Shown here in pieces: positions 1-8,737 of a stretch of DNA of 64,000 nucleotides. The DNA comes from Lentzea pudingi (lineage in GTDB: Bacteria; Actinomycetota; Actinomycetes; Mycobacteriales; Pseudonocardiaceae). The notes under the pieces were generated by a model, which saw nothing but the letters and a program-made list of their open reading frames with translations, did not search any database and had not been told where the DNA came from. A program made the position numbers and the translations under genes. Positions within the stretch are counted from its first letter, which is position 1; each line of letters begins with the position of its first letter. Location: NCBI RefSeq assembly GCF_014646255.1, contig NZ_BMNC01000005.1, positions 186,001 through 250,000 on the forward strand, in the 5' to 3' direction.

Positions 1-103
1 CGTGGTCCAGTCGCTGGTGGAGGCGCACGGCGGCACGATCGAGCTGGCCAGCCGGCCGGGGTCGACGGTGTTCACGATCCGTCTCCCCCGGCACCAGGCC
101 TAG
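1..103 (+). CDS. Sensor histidine kinase, C-terminal fragment (cut by window edge)
   Basis: The reading frame enters from the left edge and stops at TAG 101-103. The last residues, VVQSLVEAHGGTIELASRPG followed by a TVFTIRLPR ending, match the end of a HATPase_c domain: the VxxHGGxIxxxSxxGxGTxFxxxLP pattern around the G2 box typical of two-component sensor kinases. Only about 33 residues are visible, so sensor domain, partner regulator and signal cannot be named. The gene is convergent with the aldo-keto reductase, with a 1-bp gap between the stops. Confidence 0.75.
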   Translation, partial: VVQSLVEAHGGTIELASRPGSTVFTIRLPRHQA

Positions 104-104
104 A

Positions 105-1133
105 TCATTCGGCCTGCGAGCTCGTCGCCCACAGGTCGATGCCCGACTCGACGGCGTACTTGTCGATCTCGGCGAGCTCGTCGTCGGTCAGCGGCGGCGC
201 CTGCAGGGCCGCGAGGTTCTGCTCCAGCTGCCCGACCGAGGACGCGCCGATCAACGCCGACGTGACGCGCGGGTCGCGGATCGTCCACGTGAGCGCGAGC
301 TGGGCCAGCGACTGCCCGCGCGACTTCGCGACCTCGTTGAGCGACCGGATGCGGCCGAGGTTCTGCTCGGTCAGCAGGTCCGTCGACAGCGACTTGCCCT
401 GCGACGCGCGCGACCCCTCGGGCACCCCGTCGAGGTAGCGGTCGGTCAGCATGCCCTGCGCGAGCGGCGAGAACGCGATGCAGCCGGCGCCGACCTCCTC
501 CAGCGTGTCCAGCAGCTCCGGCTCGATCCAGCGGTTGAGCATCGAGTACGACGGCTGGTGGATCAGCAACGGCACGCCAGCGCTCTTGAGGAGTTGGGCG
601 GCCTCGCGGGTCTTCGCGGGCGAGTACGACGAGATGCCGACGTAGAGCGCCTTGCCCTGCTGGACCGCGCTGACCAACGCGCCCATGGTTTCTTCGAGCG
701 GCGTCTCCGGGTCGAACCGGTGCGAGTAGAAGATGTCGACGTAGTCGAGGCCCATCCGGGTCAGCGACTGGTCGAGGGAGCTGAGCAGGTACTTGCGGCT
801 GCCCCACTCGCCGTACGGCCCGTCCCACATGTCGTAGCCGGCCTTGGTCGAAACCACGAGCTCGTCGCGGTACGGCCTGAGATCATCCTTGAGGATCTGC
901 CCGAACGTGATCTCCGCCGAACCGTAGGGCGGACCGTAGTTGTTGGCGAGGTCGAAGTGCGTGACACCGAGGTCGAACGCCCTCCGCGCAATCCCGCGGC
1001 CCAGTTCGTAGGGCCGGTCACCGCCGAAGTTGTGCCACAGGCCGAGCGAGATGGCGGGCAGCTTGAGGCCGCTGCGTCCCGTCCGCCGGTAAGTCATCTG
1101 GTCGTAGCGCGCGCTATCCGCGAGGTAGGACAT
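105..1133 (-). CDS. yghZ: L-glyceraldehyde 3-phosphate reductase-type aldo-keto reductase
   Basis: NADPH-dependent aldo-keto reductase of 342 residues, cytosolic TIM barrel. The start at 1133 gives an N-terminus MSYLADSARYDQMTYRRTGR that parallels E. coli YghZ (MVWLANPERYGQMQYR...), so it is preferred over ATG 1097. Family features visible include DLANNYGPP (catalytic Asp/Tyr region), STKAGYDMW, VDIFYSHR, LLIHQPSYSMLNRW, FSPLAQGMLT and a C-terminal LIGAS cofactor-phosphate segment. YghZ-type enzymes reduce L-glyceraldehyde 3-phosphate and methylglyoxal; the natural substrate here is unknown. It is divergent from the next gene with almost no intergenic space, so each promoter must lie inside or very close to the other gene. 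Confidence 0.9.
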   Translation of the reverse strand: MSYLADSARYDQMTYRRTGRSGLKLPAISLGLWHNFGGDRPYELGRGIARRAFDLGVTHFDLANNYGPPYGSAEITFGQILKDDLRPYRDELVVSTKAGYDMWDGPYGEWGSRKYLLSSLDQSLTRMGLDYVDIFYSHRFDPETPLEETMGALVSAVQQGKALYVGISSYSPAKTREAAQLLKSAGVPLLIHQPSYSMLNRWIEPELLDTLEEVGAGCIAFSPLAQGMLTDRYLDGVPEGSRASQGKSLSTDLLTEQNLGRIRSLNEVAKSRGQSLAQLALTWTIRDPRVTSALIGASSVGQLEQNLAALQAPPLTDDELAEIDKYAVESGIDLWATSSQAE

Positions 1134-1143
1134 GGTGCCCACA

Positions 1144-2835
1144 ATGTCACGTCCTAACGAGACAGTGCAGGACATGAATCGCGCCGCTGAGGCGGGTGAG
1201 GTGCTCAACCTCTCACGGCGTGGGAACAACGTGGTGCCGGCCACGGCGATCCGGGATCTGGTGCGGTCGGGCGACGTGGATCCGCGCGGGCTGCGGGTGC
1301 GAGGGGCGCGAGTCACCGGCGCGCTGAACCTCGACTTCATCACCACCTCGACGGCACTGCAGCTGGACGACTGCGTCTTCGAGGAACCGCTCTCACTGCA
1401 CGACGCCGACCTGCCGGCGCTGTCGCTCGACGGGTCGACGTTGCCCGAGATGAACGCGGAGAACCTGCGCACCCGCTACCTCACGATGGAACGCACCCGT
1501 TGCACCGGGACCGTCGACCTGGAGAACGCGCGCATCGACGGTTCGTTCCTGCTGGACGACGCCATGTTGAGACGGTTGTTCGCGTCCGGACTGCACGTCA
1601 CCAGGACCATGTGCGCCGACCGGTTGTTCACGCACCGGATGTGGCTCGACGGCTGCGAGATCGGCGGCGACCTGGACCTCTGGAACGCGGTGATCGTCAA
1701 CGACGACCGGTTCGCGTTCTACGCCAACAACGCGAGGATCGGCGGGGACATCAGGCTCGTCCGCGCGTTCGTCAAGTCGGGCGGCGAGGGCTCGGCCGTG
1801 GTGCTGACCGACGCCACGTGCCGCATGCTGCGGCTGCAGGACACGGTGCTGCGGGCGGCATCGGGTTCGGCGCTCCTGCTCGACGGCGCCGAGTTCGCCC
1901 AGGAGGTCTGCCTGCTCGGGCTCGACGCCCGCTCCTCCGGCGAGGACGCCGTCCGCATGACCGACACGCACGTCGGCGCCGGGCTGATCGTCCAGGGAAC
2001 CGTGCGCGCCGACGACCGCCAAGCCGTCGTGCTGCACCGGACCGCGATCGGGGCGAGCGTCACGATCACCGACTCCGTCATCTCGGCGGACAGCAGGCTC
2101 TCCGCGCTGGACCTCACCGGCGCGAAGGTGAACGGCGAGCTCTCCCTGCACGCGACGAAGCTCGTCAACCACGGCCCCGGTTACGAGCTCGGCCTGGTCG
2201 GCACGAAGGTCGGCAACAGGCTCGACCTCGGTGAGGCGGAGCTGATGGGCGCGGGCGTCTTCACCACGACGCTCGACGGCCTGACCTATCCGCAGCCGCC
2301 GCGCAGCACCGACGTGTGGCTGCGGATGTTGAGCGACCACACCCGCCACTACGAGGCCCAGCCGTACCAGCAACTCGCCGCCGTCCACCGCGCCGCGGGC
2401 CACGAGCACACCGCCCGGCGCGTGCTGATCGCGCAGCAGAAGGACCTCCGCCGCTACGGCGACCCCGGCAACAAGCTGTGGCACTGGTTCCTCGGCGTCA
2501 CTCTCGGCTACGGCTACCGACCGTCGCGGGCGGTGATTGGCCTACTCGTGACGTTCCTGCTGGCGCTCTGTCTCGTGTGGACAACGAACGCCTATAACGG
2601 CCTGACACCGGCCAAAGACCGCCCGGCCGACGCGTGTTCACCTGTGAACAGGATCAGTCTTGCGGCGGATCTCGCGATCCCGCTGGTGAAGCTCGGTGGC
2701 ACACCGAGATGCGAACTGGCGAACGGTCCAGCCGGGCAGTGGGCGACCGGAGCAGGCTGGGTGGTGCAGATCCTCGGGTGGTCGTTCGCCACGCTGAGCG
2801 TCGCGGGCTTTACCGGACTCGTTCGCAAAAGCTGA
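1144..2835 (+). CDS. Repeat-rich membrane-anchored protein of unknown function
   Basis: About 563 residues. Residues ~40-400 consist of loosely repeated hydrophobic/polar segments with spaced LDL, LRL and ARI/GSF turns (GALNLDF, TVDLENARIDGSF, GDLDLWNAVI, GDIRLVRAF), the look of a pentapeptide- or right-handed-beta-helix-like fold. The C-terminal ~130 residues carry two or three hydrophobic segments (VIGLLVTFLLALCLVW; VVQILGWSFATLSVAGF). Similar actinobacterial proteins are often labelled 'membrane-associated oxidoreductase', but no cofactor site is visible and I do not adopt that function. ATG 1174, where the conserved-looking part begins, is an alternative start. The gene ends just before a strong hairpin. 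Confidence 0.65.
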   Translation: MSRPNETVQDMNRAAEAGEVLNLSRRGNNVVPATAIRDLVRSGDVDPRGLRVRGARVTGALNLDFITTSTALQLDDCVFEEPLSLHDADLPALSLDGSTLPEMNAENLRTRYLTMERTRCTGTVDLENARIDGSFLLDDAMLRRLFASGLHVTRTMCADRLFTHRMWLDGCEIGGDLDLWNAVIVNDDRFAFYANNARIGGDIRLVRAFVKSGGEGSAVVLTDATCRMLRLQDTVLRAASGSALLLDGAEFAQEVCLLGLDARSSGEDAVRMTDTHVGAGLIVQGTVRADDRQAVVLHRTAIGASVTITDSVISADSRLSALDLTGAKVNGELSLHATKLVNHGPGYELGLVGTKVGNRLDLGEAELMGAGVFTTTLDGLTYPQPPRSTDVWLRMLSDHTRHYEAQPYQQLAAVHRAAGHEHTARRVLIAQQKDLRRYGDPGNKLWHWFLGVTLGYGYRPSRAVIGLLVTFLLALCLVWTTNAYNGLTPAKDRPADACSPVNRISLAADLAIPLVKLGGTPRCELANGPAGQWATGAGWVVQILGWSFATLSVAGFTGLVRKS

Positions 2836-2854
2836 CGGACCGTGCGGCTGAAAT

Positions 2855-2892
2855 GAGAAGAGGGTCCGCCCACCTGGGCGAACCCTCTTCTC
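2855..2892. terminator. Strong hairpin, probable bidirectional terminator
   Basis: The arms GAGAAGAGGGT and ACCCTCTTCTC pair perfectly, and CCGCCCA/TGGGCG extends the stem to about 17 bp with a tiny loop. It lies between the membrane-protein gene on + and the tRNA-Thr gene on -, and can terminate both. No long T-run follows. Confidence 0.7.
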
Positions 2893-2898
2893 CGAAAG

Positions 2899-2971
2899 AG
2901 CCGGCGAGGGGAATCGAACCCCTAACCTTTCGCTTACAAGGCGAGTGCTCTGCCAATTGAGCTACGCCGGC
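2899..2971 (-). tRNA. tRNA-Thr (anticodon TGT)
   Basis: The minus strand reads GCCGGCGTAGCTCAATTGGC and continues as a full cloverleaf. The acceptor stem GCCGGCG/CGCCGGC has discriminator T, the D arm is GCTC...GAGC, the anticodon loop CTTGTAA gives anticodon TGT, and the T arm is AGGGGTTCGATTCCCCT. It is 73 nt with no encoded CCA. The anticodon stem has one C-A mismatch at its outer pair. A perfect 12-bp palindrome, TGTTCGCGAACA, lies at 2979-2990 just upstream, in the expected promoter region. Confidence 0.96.
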
Positions 2972-3140
2972 CGGCGCGTGTTCGCGAACATCGTAAGCGC
3001 CCGTTGCGGGTGCTACCTGCGGCGAACGGTCTGCTCTCAGTGTGATCGGATTGCTCCAACAGGAGTCAGACCAACCAACCGAGTGGATCAATGCGTCGGA
3101 GTGACCGCCCTGACCAGGTCAGGAGGGTAACCAACGGACA

Positions 3141-4574
3141 GTGATCATGTCCTCCTTTTCGGGTCGCCCGATCGGAGGTGGCAGACGACACAGCAACAGT
3201 CGAACTGCCTGCCACGATCACACGACGGAGGTGCACGAGATTTCCACGAACAGCCTGCACGGCCCTGCTCTGCCCGATGACACCACGGTTCACCTGGTAC
3301 TCGATCTCGCCCTGAAGATCGGTGAGGTCCAAATGTCCAGCGGAGCCGGCGCGGCCGATGTGACAGCCACGATTCTCTCGGTCACCGAGAGCTATGGACT
3401 TCCGCACACGGAAGTCGACGTGATCTACACCTCTATCAGCGTGTCGTGTCATCGCGGCACAGAGGCGCTGCCGATCACGTCGATCCGTGTCGTCCGCCAG
3501 CGCAGTCTCGACTACACGCGGCTCGCGGACGTCGAGCACCTTGTGCGCAATCTGGGGCCGATCGAGGAAGCGCACGCACGGCTCGAAGACATCACGAACG
3601 CCGCGCACCCGTATCCGCGTTGGGTCGCGACGGTCGCGTGGGGTGGCATGGCCGCCGCGGTCGCGTTCCTCGTGGGCGGCGGACTGGTGCTCGCGCTCAC
3701 CGCCGCGGTCATCACCGCCGCGGTCGACCGGGTCGGCCGGATCCTCAACCGGCGCAACCTGCCGTTCTTCTTCCAGCAGTTCGTCGGCGGCGCGCTCGGC
3801 ACGGGCGCGGCGCTCGCGATCTACTCGACCGGGTTGCTGCAGGTGCGGCCGAGCCTGCTGGTCGCGGTCGGGATCGTCGTGCTGCTGTCCGGGCTCGCGC
3901 TCGTCAGCACCGTGCAGGATGCGATCTCCGGCTACAACGTCACCGCCGCGGGCCGCACCGTCGAGACCGTGCTGCTCAGCGCCGGTCTGATCGCGGGCGT
4001 CGCGCTGGCGATCCGCGCGGCCGTCCACTTCGGACTGGACATCCGGCTCAGCGACCCGTTGCCCGCGCTGATCTCCGCGGTGCCGATGCAGTTCGCGGCC
4101 GGTGCGGCGACGAGCGCGTTCTTCGCGCTCGCCTGTTACGCCCGGCCCCGCGCGCTCGTCGCCGCCGCCATCTCCGGCGCGATCGGCACGGCCGCCTACG
4201 GCCTCATGACGAGCCTCGGCCTCGACGCGCTGCTGAGCTCCGCCGTGGCCGCCGCGATCACCGGGTTCGGCGGCGCCACGATGACCCGCCGGCTGCGCAT
4301 CCCGACGCTCGTCGTCGTGCAGGCGGGCGTCGTCCCGCTGCTGCCCGGCTGGACCACCTACCGGGGTCTGTTCCAGCTCACCGCCGAGGGCGATCCGGCC
4401 GGTCTGAGCACGCTCGTGTTCGCGAGTGGCATTGCTCTCGCGCTGGCCGGAGGGGTCGTGTTCGGCGAATACCTGGCCCAGCCGGTGCGCACCGGACTGG
4501 GTCGTCTGGAGCGCAAGTTCGCAGGTCCGCGCATGTCCGGGCCGCTCAAACCCTCGAAGCGTCGTTTGGAGTGA
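3141..4574 (+). CDS. thrE: Threonine/serine exporter family protein (ThrE-like)
   Basis: About 477 residues, close to C. glutamicum ThrE (489). The N-terminal half carries the hydrophilic ThrE/DUF1212 region with ALKIGEVQMSSGAGAADVT, HTEVDVIYTSISVS and YTRLADVEHLVRNL. The rest holds about ten hydrophobic helices ending near VVFGEYLAQPVRT. ThrE exports threonine and serine by proton-motive force; specificity here is inferred. The start is uncertain: GTG 3141 and ATG 3147 lie 14 and 20 nt after AGGAGG (3121-3126), which is long, and GTG 3231 has GGAGG directly against it. A 15-bp perfect palindrome (CCTGACCAGGTCAGG, 3109-3123) overlaps that Shine-Dalgarno. Confidence 0.82.
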   Translation: MIMSSFSGRPIGGGRRHSNSRTACHDHTTEVHEISTNSLHGPALPDDTTVHLVLDLALKIGEVQMSSGAGAADVTATILSVTESYGLPHTEVDVIYTSISVSCHRGTEALPITSIRVVRQRSLDYTRLADVEHLVRNLGPIEEAHARLEDITNAAHPYPRWVATVAWGGMAAAVAFLVGGGLVLALTAAVITAAVDRVGRILNRRNLPFFFQQFVGGALGTGAALAIYSTGLLQVRPSLLVAVGIVVLLSGLALVSTVQDAISGYNVTAAGRTVETVLLSAGLIAGVALAIRAAVHFGLDIRLSDPLPALISAVPMQFAAGAATSAFFALACYARPRALVAAAISGAIGTAAYGLMTSLGLDALLSSAVAAAITGFGGATMTRRLRIPTLVVVQAGVVPLLPGWTTYRGLFQLTAEGDPAGLSTLVFASGIALALAGGVVFGEYLAQPVRTGLGRLERKFAGPRMSGPLKPSKRRLE

Positions 4575-4637
4575 AACTCGCTGTGACGGGGGTTACACGA
4601 CACGCCGACCGGACGCGCAGCGACTAGCGTCTTTCGG

Positions 4638-6077
4638 GTGAGCATGGACATAGGCGAGAACGGGGCAGAGTTCGTAGTCGTGGCCAACCGGCTGCCGGTT
4701 GACCTGGAGCGCCTCCCTGACGGGACGGAGCGCTGGAAGCACAGCCCGGGAGGGCTGGTGAGCGCGCTCGAGCCGTTCCTCCGCTCACACAGCGGCGCCT
4801 GGGTCGGCTGGCCCGGAGTGTCCGACACGGAAGTGGCGCCGTTCGAGGACGACGGCCTGCTGCTGCACCCCGTCGAGCTCTCGGCCAAGGAGGTCGAGGA
4901 CTACTACGAGGGCTTCTCCAACGGCACGCTCTGGCCGCTCTACCACGACGTCGTGGCTCAGCCCGCCTTCCACCGGCACTGGTGGAACACGTACGTGAAG
5001 GTCAACCAGCGGTTCGCCGACGCGACCGCGAAGGTGGCCGCCCAGGGCGCGACGGTGTGGGTGCAGGACTACCAGCTGCAGCTCGTCCCGGCGATGCTGC
5101 GCGAGCAGCGGCCCGACCTCAAGATCGGCTTCTTCCTGCACATCCCGTTCCCGCCGGTCGAGCTGTTCATGCAGCTCCCGTGGCGCACGGAGATCATCCG
5201 CGGCCTCCTCGGCGCCGACCTGGTGGGCTTCCACCGGCCCGGCGGCGCGCAGAACTTCCTCTGGCTGGCCCGCCGCCTCGTCGGCCTGGAGCCCAGCCGG
5301 GGCACCGTCGGCGTCCGGACCCGCCCGGGTGTCGTGCAGGTCGGCGACCGCACCGTGCGCGTCGGCGCGTTCCCGATCTCGATCGACAGCGCGGGCCTCG
5401 ACGCCGTGGCCCGGCGCAAGGACACGCAGGCCCGCGCGAGGCAGATTCGAGAGGATCTCGGCAACCCGAAGCGCATCCTGCTGGGAGTGGACCGTCTCGA
5501 CTACACGAAGGGCATCGACGTCAGGATCCGCGCTCTGTACGAGCTGATCGCGGACGGACGCGTGGACCCGGAGGACGTCGCGATGATCCAGCTCGCGACA
5601 CCCAGCCGCGAGCGGGTCGACCACTACAAGACGATGCGCCAGGACATCGAGCAGTCCGTCGGCCGGATCAACGGCGAGTTCGGCCGCGTCGGCAAGCCCG
5701 TCGTGCACTACCTGCACCAGTCGGTGAACCGCGAGGAGCTCGTCGCGTTCATGAGCGCGGCGGACGTCATGGTCGTCACACCCGTTCGGGACGGAATGAA
5801 CCTCGTGTGCAAGGAGTACGTGGCCTGCCGATATGATCTTGGTGGAGCTCTGGTGCTCAGTGAGTTCGCCGGTGCTGCCGCAGAACTGACCAGCGCGTTC
5901 CTGGTGAACCCCCACGACCTGGACGGTGTCAAGAACGCTCTGCAGGCCGCCCTCGACATCGATCCCGCCGAAGGCCGCCGTAGGATGCGCGCGCTGCGCC
6001 GCCAAGTCCTCACCCACGACGTTGACCGCTGGGCGAGGTCGTTCCTGGAGGCGTTGGGCACGCAGACCTCGGTCTGA
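4638..6077 (+). CDS. otsA: Alpha,alpha-trehalose-phosphate synthase (GT20)
   Basis: 479 residues, normal length for OtsA. It makes trehalose 6-phosphate from UDP/ADP-glucose and glucose 6-phosphate in the cytosol. Visible motifs are VVVANRLPVDLER and SPGGLVSALEPFL at the N-terminus, WVQDYQLQLVPAMLR, GFFLHIPFPPVELF, GADLVGFHRPGGAQNFL, LLGVDRLDYTKGI (donor-binding) and VRDGMNLVCKEYVACR near the C-terminus. GTG 4638 is taken as start; ATG 4644 is an alternative two codons in. The partner phosphatase fusion follows 50 bp downstream, after a terminator hairpin that overlaps this gene's stop codon. Confidence 0.96.
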   Translation: MSMDIGENGAEFVVVANRLPVDLERLPDGTERWKHSPGGLVSALEPFLRSHSGAWVGWPGVSDTEVAPFEDDGLLLHPVELSAKEVEDYYEGFSNGTLWPLYHDVVAQPAFHRHWWNTYVKVNQRFADATAKVAAQGATVWVQDYQLQLVPAMLREQRPDLKIGFFLHIPFPPVELFMQLPWRTEIIRGLLGADLVGFHRPGGAQNFLWLARRLVGLEPSRGTVGVRTRPGVVQVGDRTVRVGAFPISIDSAGLDAVARRKDTQARARQIREDLGNPKRILLGVDRLDYTKGIDVRIRALYELIADGRVDPEDVAMIQLATPSRERVDHYKTMRQDIEQSVGRINGEFGRVGKPVVHYLHQSVNREELVAFMSAADVMVVTPVRDGMNLVCKEYVACRYDLGGALVLSEFAGAAAELTSAFLVNPHDLDGVKNALQAALDIDPAEGRRRMRALRRQVLTHDVDRWARSFLEALGTQTSV

Positions 6078-6096
6078 ATCCTTTCAGACCGTTTTT
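6071..6096 (+). terminator. Intrinsic terminator overlapping the otsA stop codon
   Basis: GGTCTGAA (6071-6078) pairs perfectly with TTCAGACC (6083-6090) over the loop TCCT, and GTTTTTA follows. The otsA TGA (6075-6077) lies inside the left arm, so ribosomes finishing otsA would melt the hairpin. This allows translation-linked read-through into the otsB fusion. Confidence 0.75.
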
Positions 6097-6127
6097 ATCC
6101 GACCCATCGAGTGCTCCAGGAGGGGCG

Positions 6128-8659
6128 TTGACCGCCGAGGCCCTCCCCGCCGAACTGCGCCGAGCGATCGTCCAGCTCGCGCGGACCCCGCGACTACTTG
6201 TAGCCAGCGACTACGACGGAACACTCGCGCCGATCGTGAGCGATCCGGAGGCGGCCCGCCCGCTCCCGGAGTCGGTGAACGCGTTGCGTTCACTGGCGTC
6301 GCTGCACGAGACCACATCGGCAGTGATCTCCGGCCGTGCGCTGCGCGACCTGGCCACCCTTTCCCGCCTGCCGGGCGAGGTCCACCTGGTGGGCTCGCAC
6401 GGTTCCGAGTTCGACGTCGGCTTCGTGCACGCGCTCGACGGCGACGCCAAGGCGTTGCTGCGGCGCATCGAGGCCGACCTCGAAGAGATCGTCGACGGCC
6501 AGGAGGGCGTGCACCTCGAGGTCAAGCCCGCGTCGATCGCCGTGCACGTCCGCCGCGCGGCGACCGAGGCCATCGGCGCGGCGGTGCTCGACGCCGTGCG
6601 CTCCGGCCCGTGCACCTGGGAGGGTGTGCAGGTCACCGAGGGCAAGGCCGTCATCGAGCTGGCCGTCGTCGAGACCAACAAGGGCCACGCCCTCGACATC
6701 CTGCGCCACCAGGTCGGCGCCACCGCGGCGATCTTCCTGGGCGACGACGTGACGGACGAGAAGGCGTTCGAGCGCCTGCACGGCCCGGACCTCGGCATCC
6801 GCGTGGGTGCCGGCGAGTCGCTGGCCCAGCACTACGTGTCCGACCCCGCCGACGTGGCGACGGTGCTGGCGTTCCTCCTCGAGGAGCGCCGCGCGTGGCT
6901 GCACGGCGACCAGGCCGTGCCGATCGAGCGCCTGACGATGCTCGCGAACGAGCGTTCGGTCGCTCTCGTGACGCCGGACGCCAAGGTCAACTGGTTGTGC
7001 CACCCCGAGCCGGACTCCGCGGCGATCTTCGCGGACCTGCTCGGCGGCCCGGCCGCCGGCCACTTCTCGATCAAGCCGGAGCACGGTTCGCTGCCCCTGG
7101 GCCAGCGGTACCTGCCGGGCACGATGATCGTGGAGACCCGCTGGTCGCGCCTCCTGGTGACGGACTACCTGGAGCACGACCTAGCGTCGCACCGCACGGA
7201 CCTCGTCCGGCGCATCTCCGGCTCGACCAACGCGGTGATCACATTCGCGCCGCGTCCCGAGTTCGGCCAGGTGCCGGTGCGGCTGCTGCGCGAACGCGAG
7301 GGCCTGCGCGTCGTCGGCACCTCGGACCCGATGGTGCTGCGTTCGCCCGGCGTCGACTGGGAGATCACCTCGGACGGCGTGCAGGAGACCGCACGCGCCG
7401 TGGTGCGCCCTCGCGAGGGTGCACCGGTGTTGCTGGAGCTGCGTTGCGGCACGGACGACCTGTCCGAGCACGAACAGGCCGAGTCGGTCCGCCGTGACCG
7501 CGCCGCGGGCTACTGGTCGGACTGGGCCGCGGGTCTGCACCTGCCGAAGGTGCAGACCGACCTGGTGCTGCGTTCGGCGCTGACGCTGCGCGGCCTGGTC
7601 CACAAGGACTCCGGCTCGATCATGGCGGCGGCCACCACGTCACTGCCCGAGGAGCTCGGCGGCGTCCGGAACTGGGACTACCGCTACTGCTGGCTGCGCG
7701 ACGGCGCGATGACCGCCGCCGCACTCGTGTCGGTCGGCTCGTTCGCGGAGGCCGACGGCTTCCTGGCGTGGCTGCACGGCGTCCTGGAGACCATCCCGGG
7801 CCCGGAGCGCCTGCACCCGCTGTACACGCTGCACGGCACCCAGCTGGGCGCCGAGGCCGTCATCGAGTCGCTGCCCGGCTACGCGGGCTCACGGCCCGTG
7901 CGCGTCGGCAACCTCGCGAACCAGCAGGTGCAGCTCGACGTGTTCGGCCCTGTCGTGGATCTCGTGGTCCAGCTGGCCACGGCGCGGGGTGCTTTGTCGG
8001 ACGCCGACTGGACGATGGTCCAGGCGATGGCCGAGGCCGTCTCACGGCGCTGGCACGAGCCCGACCACGGCATCTGGGAGGAGCGGCACGCGCCGCGCCA
8101 CCACGTGTACTCGAAGGTCATGTGCTGGCTGACGATCGACCGCGCGATCAAGCTCGGCGAGCAGTTCGGCCGCTCGTTGGACCAGTCGTGGGTGCCGCTG
8201 CGCGACACGATCGCCACCGACGTGCTCAAGAACGGCTGGAACGACGAGGTCCAGTCCTTCACCACGGCCTACGACGGCGACGACCTCGACGCCGCCTCGC
8301 TGTTCGTGGGCCTGGCGGGCCTCATCGACCCGGCCGACGAGCGCTTCCAGTCGACGGTGACGGCCATCGAGGCGGAGCTGCGGTCCGGTTCCACCGTGTA
8401 CCGCTACCACCGCGACGACGGCCTGCCGGGCGACGAGGGCGGCTTCCACCTCTGCGCCGCCTGGATGATCGAGGCGTACCTGCTGACCGGTAGGCGCACC
8501 GAGGCCGAGGAACTGTTCGCCCAGATGGTGGACGCGGCCGGTCCCACCGGCCTGCTGCCAGAGGAGTACGACCCGGTCGCGGAGCGCTCGCTGGGCAACC
8601 ACCCGCAGGCGTACTCGCACCTGGGCCTGATCCGGTGTGCTCAGCTGCTCTCGCAGTGA
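6128..8659 (+). CDS. otsB: Trehalose-6-phosphate phosphatase fused to a GH15 glycoside hydrolase
   Basis: 843 residues in two modules. Residues ~1-260 are a HAD phosphatase: DYDGTLAP is motif I, VISGRALRDL and HLVGSHGSE follow, and LGDDVTDEKAF is the acidic motif, as in OtsB. Residues ~270-843 are a GH15 glucoamylase/trehalase-type (alpha/alpha)6 module with LVTPDAKVNWLCHPEPDSAA, RNWDYRYCWLRDGAMTAAAL and LLPEEYDPVAERSLGNHPQA, the last holding the expected catalytic Glu region. Mycobacterial GH15 members are trehalases, so one chain may both make and cleave trehalose; that is inference. TTG 6128 is the start, 4 nt after AGGAGG (6118-6123). No better ATG lies nearby. Confidence 0.9.
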   Translation: MTAEALPAELRRAIVQLARTPRLLVASDYDGTLAPIVSDPEAARPLPESVNALRSLASLHETTSAVISGRALRDLATLSRLPGEVHLVGSHGSEFDVGFVHALDGDAKALLRRIEADLEEIVDGQEGVHLEVKPASIAVHVRRAATEAIGAAVLDAVRSGPCTWEGVQVTEGKAVIELAVVETNKGHALDILRHQVGATAAIFLGDDVTDEKAFERLHGPDLGIRVGAGESLAQHYVSDPADVATVLAFLLEERRAWLHGDQAVPIERLTMLANERSVALVTPDAKVNWLCHPEPDSAAIFADLLGGPAAGHFSIKPEHGSLPLGQRYLPGTMIVETRWSRLLVTDYLEHDLASHRTDLVRRISGSTNAVITFAPRPEFGQVPVRLLREREGLRVVGTSDPMVLRSPGVDWEITSDGVQETARAVVRPREGAPVLLELRCGTDDLSEHEQAESVRRDRAAGYWSDWAAGLHLPKVQTDLVLRSALTLRGLVHKDSGSIMAAATTSLPEELGGVRNWDYRYCWLRDGAMTAAALVSVGSFAEADGFLAWLHGVLETIPGPERLHPLYTLHGTQLGAEAVIESLPGYAGSRPVRVGNLANQQVQLDVFGPVVDLVVQLATARGALSDADWTMVQAMAEAVSRRWHEPDHGIWEERHAPRHHVYSKVMCWLTIDRAIKLGEQFGRSLDQSWVPLRDTIATDVLKNGWNDEVQSFTTAYDGDDLDAASLFVGLAGLIDPADERFQSTVTAIEAELRSGSTVYRYHRDDGLPGDEGGFHLCAAWMIEAYLLTGRRTEAEELFAQMVDAAGPTGLLPEEYDPVAERSLGNHPQAYSHLGLIRCAQLLSQ

Positions 8660-8675
8660 TCTAGTAGTTCTGCTG

Positions 8676-8705
8676 CCGCCGCGGTCCTGTTCAGGGCCGC
8701 GGCGG
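8676..8705. terminator. GC hairpin after the otsB fusion
   Basis: CCGCCGCGG (8676-8684) pairs with CCGCGGCGG (8697-8705) around a 12-nt loop, 17 bp past the otsB stop. There is no T-run. The segment GTTCAGGGCCGCGGCGGT in its right half (8689-8706) is repeated exactly at 8736-8753, where it covers the stop codon of the convergent gene, so convergent transcripts would share this sequence. Confidence 0.5.
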
Positions 8706-8737
8706 TGCCATGTTCCCGGTTGTCGCGGGTCCGGCGT

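Noticed and set aside
2979..2990. TGTTCGCGAACA palindrome as a LexA (SOS) box
   Set aside because: Actinobacterial LexA sites are CGAAC-N4-GTTCG; the arms here point the other way, and the site lies before a tRNA gene.
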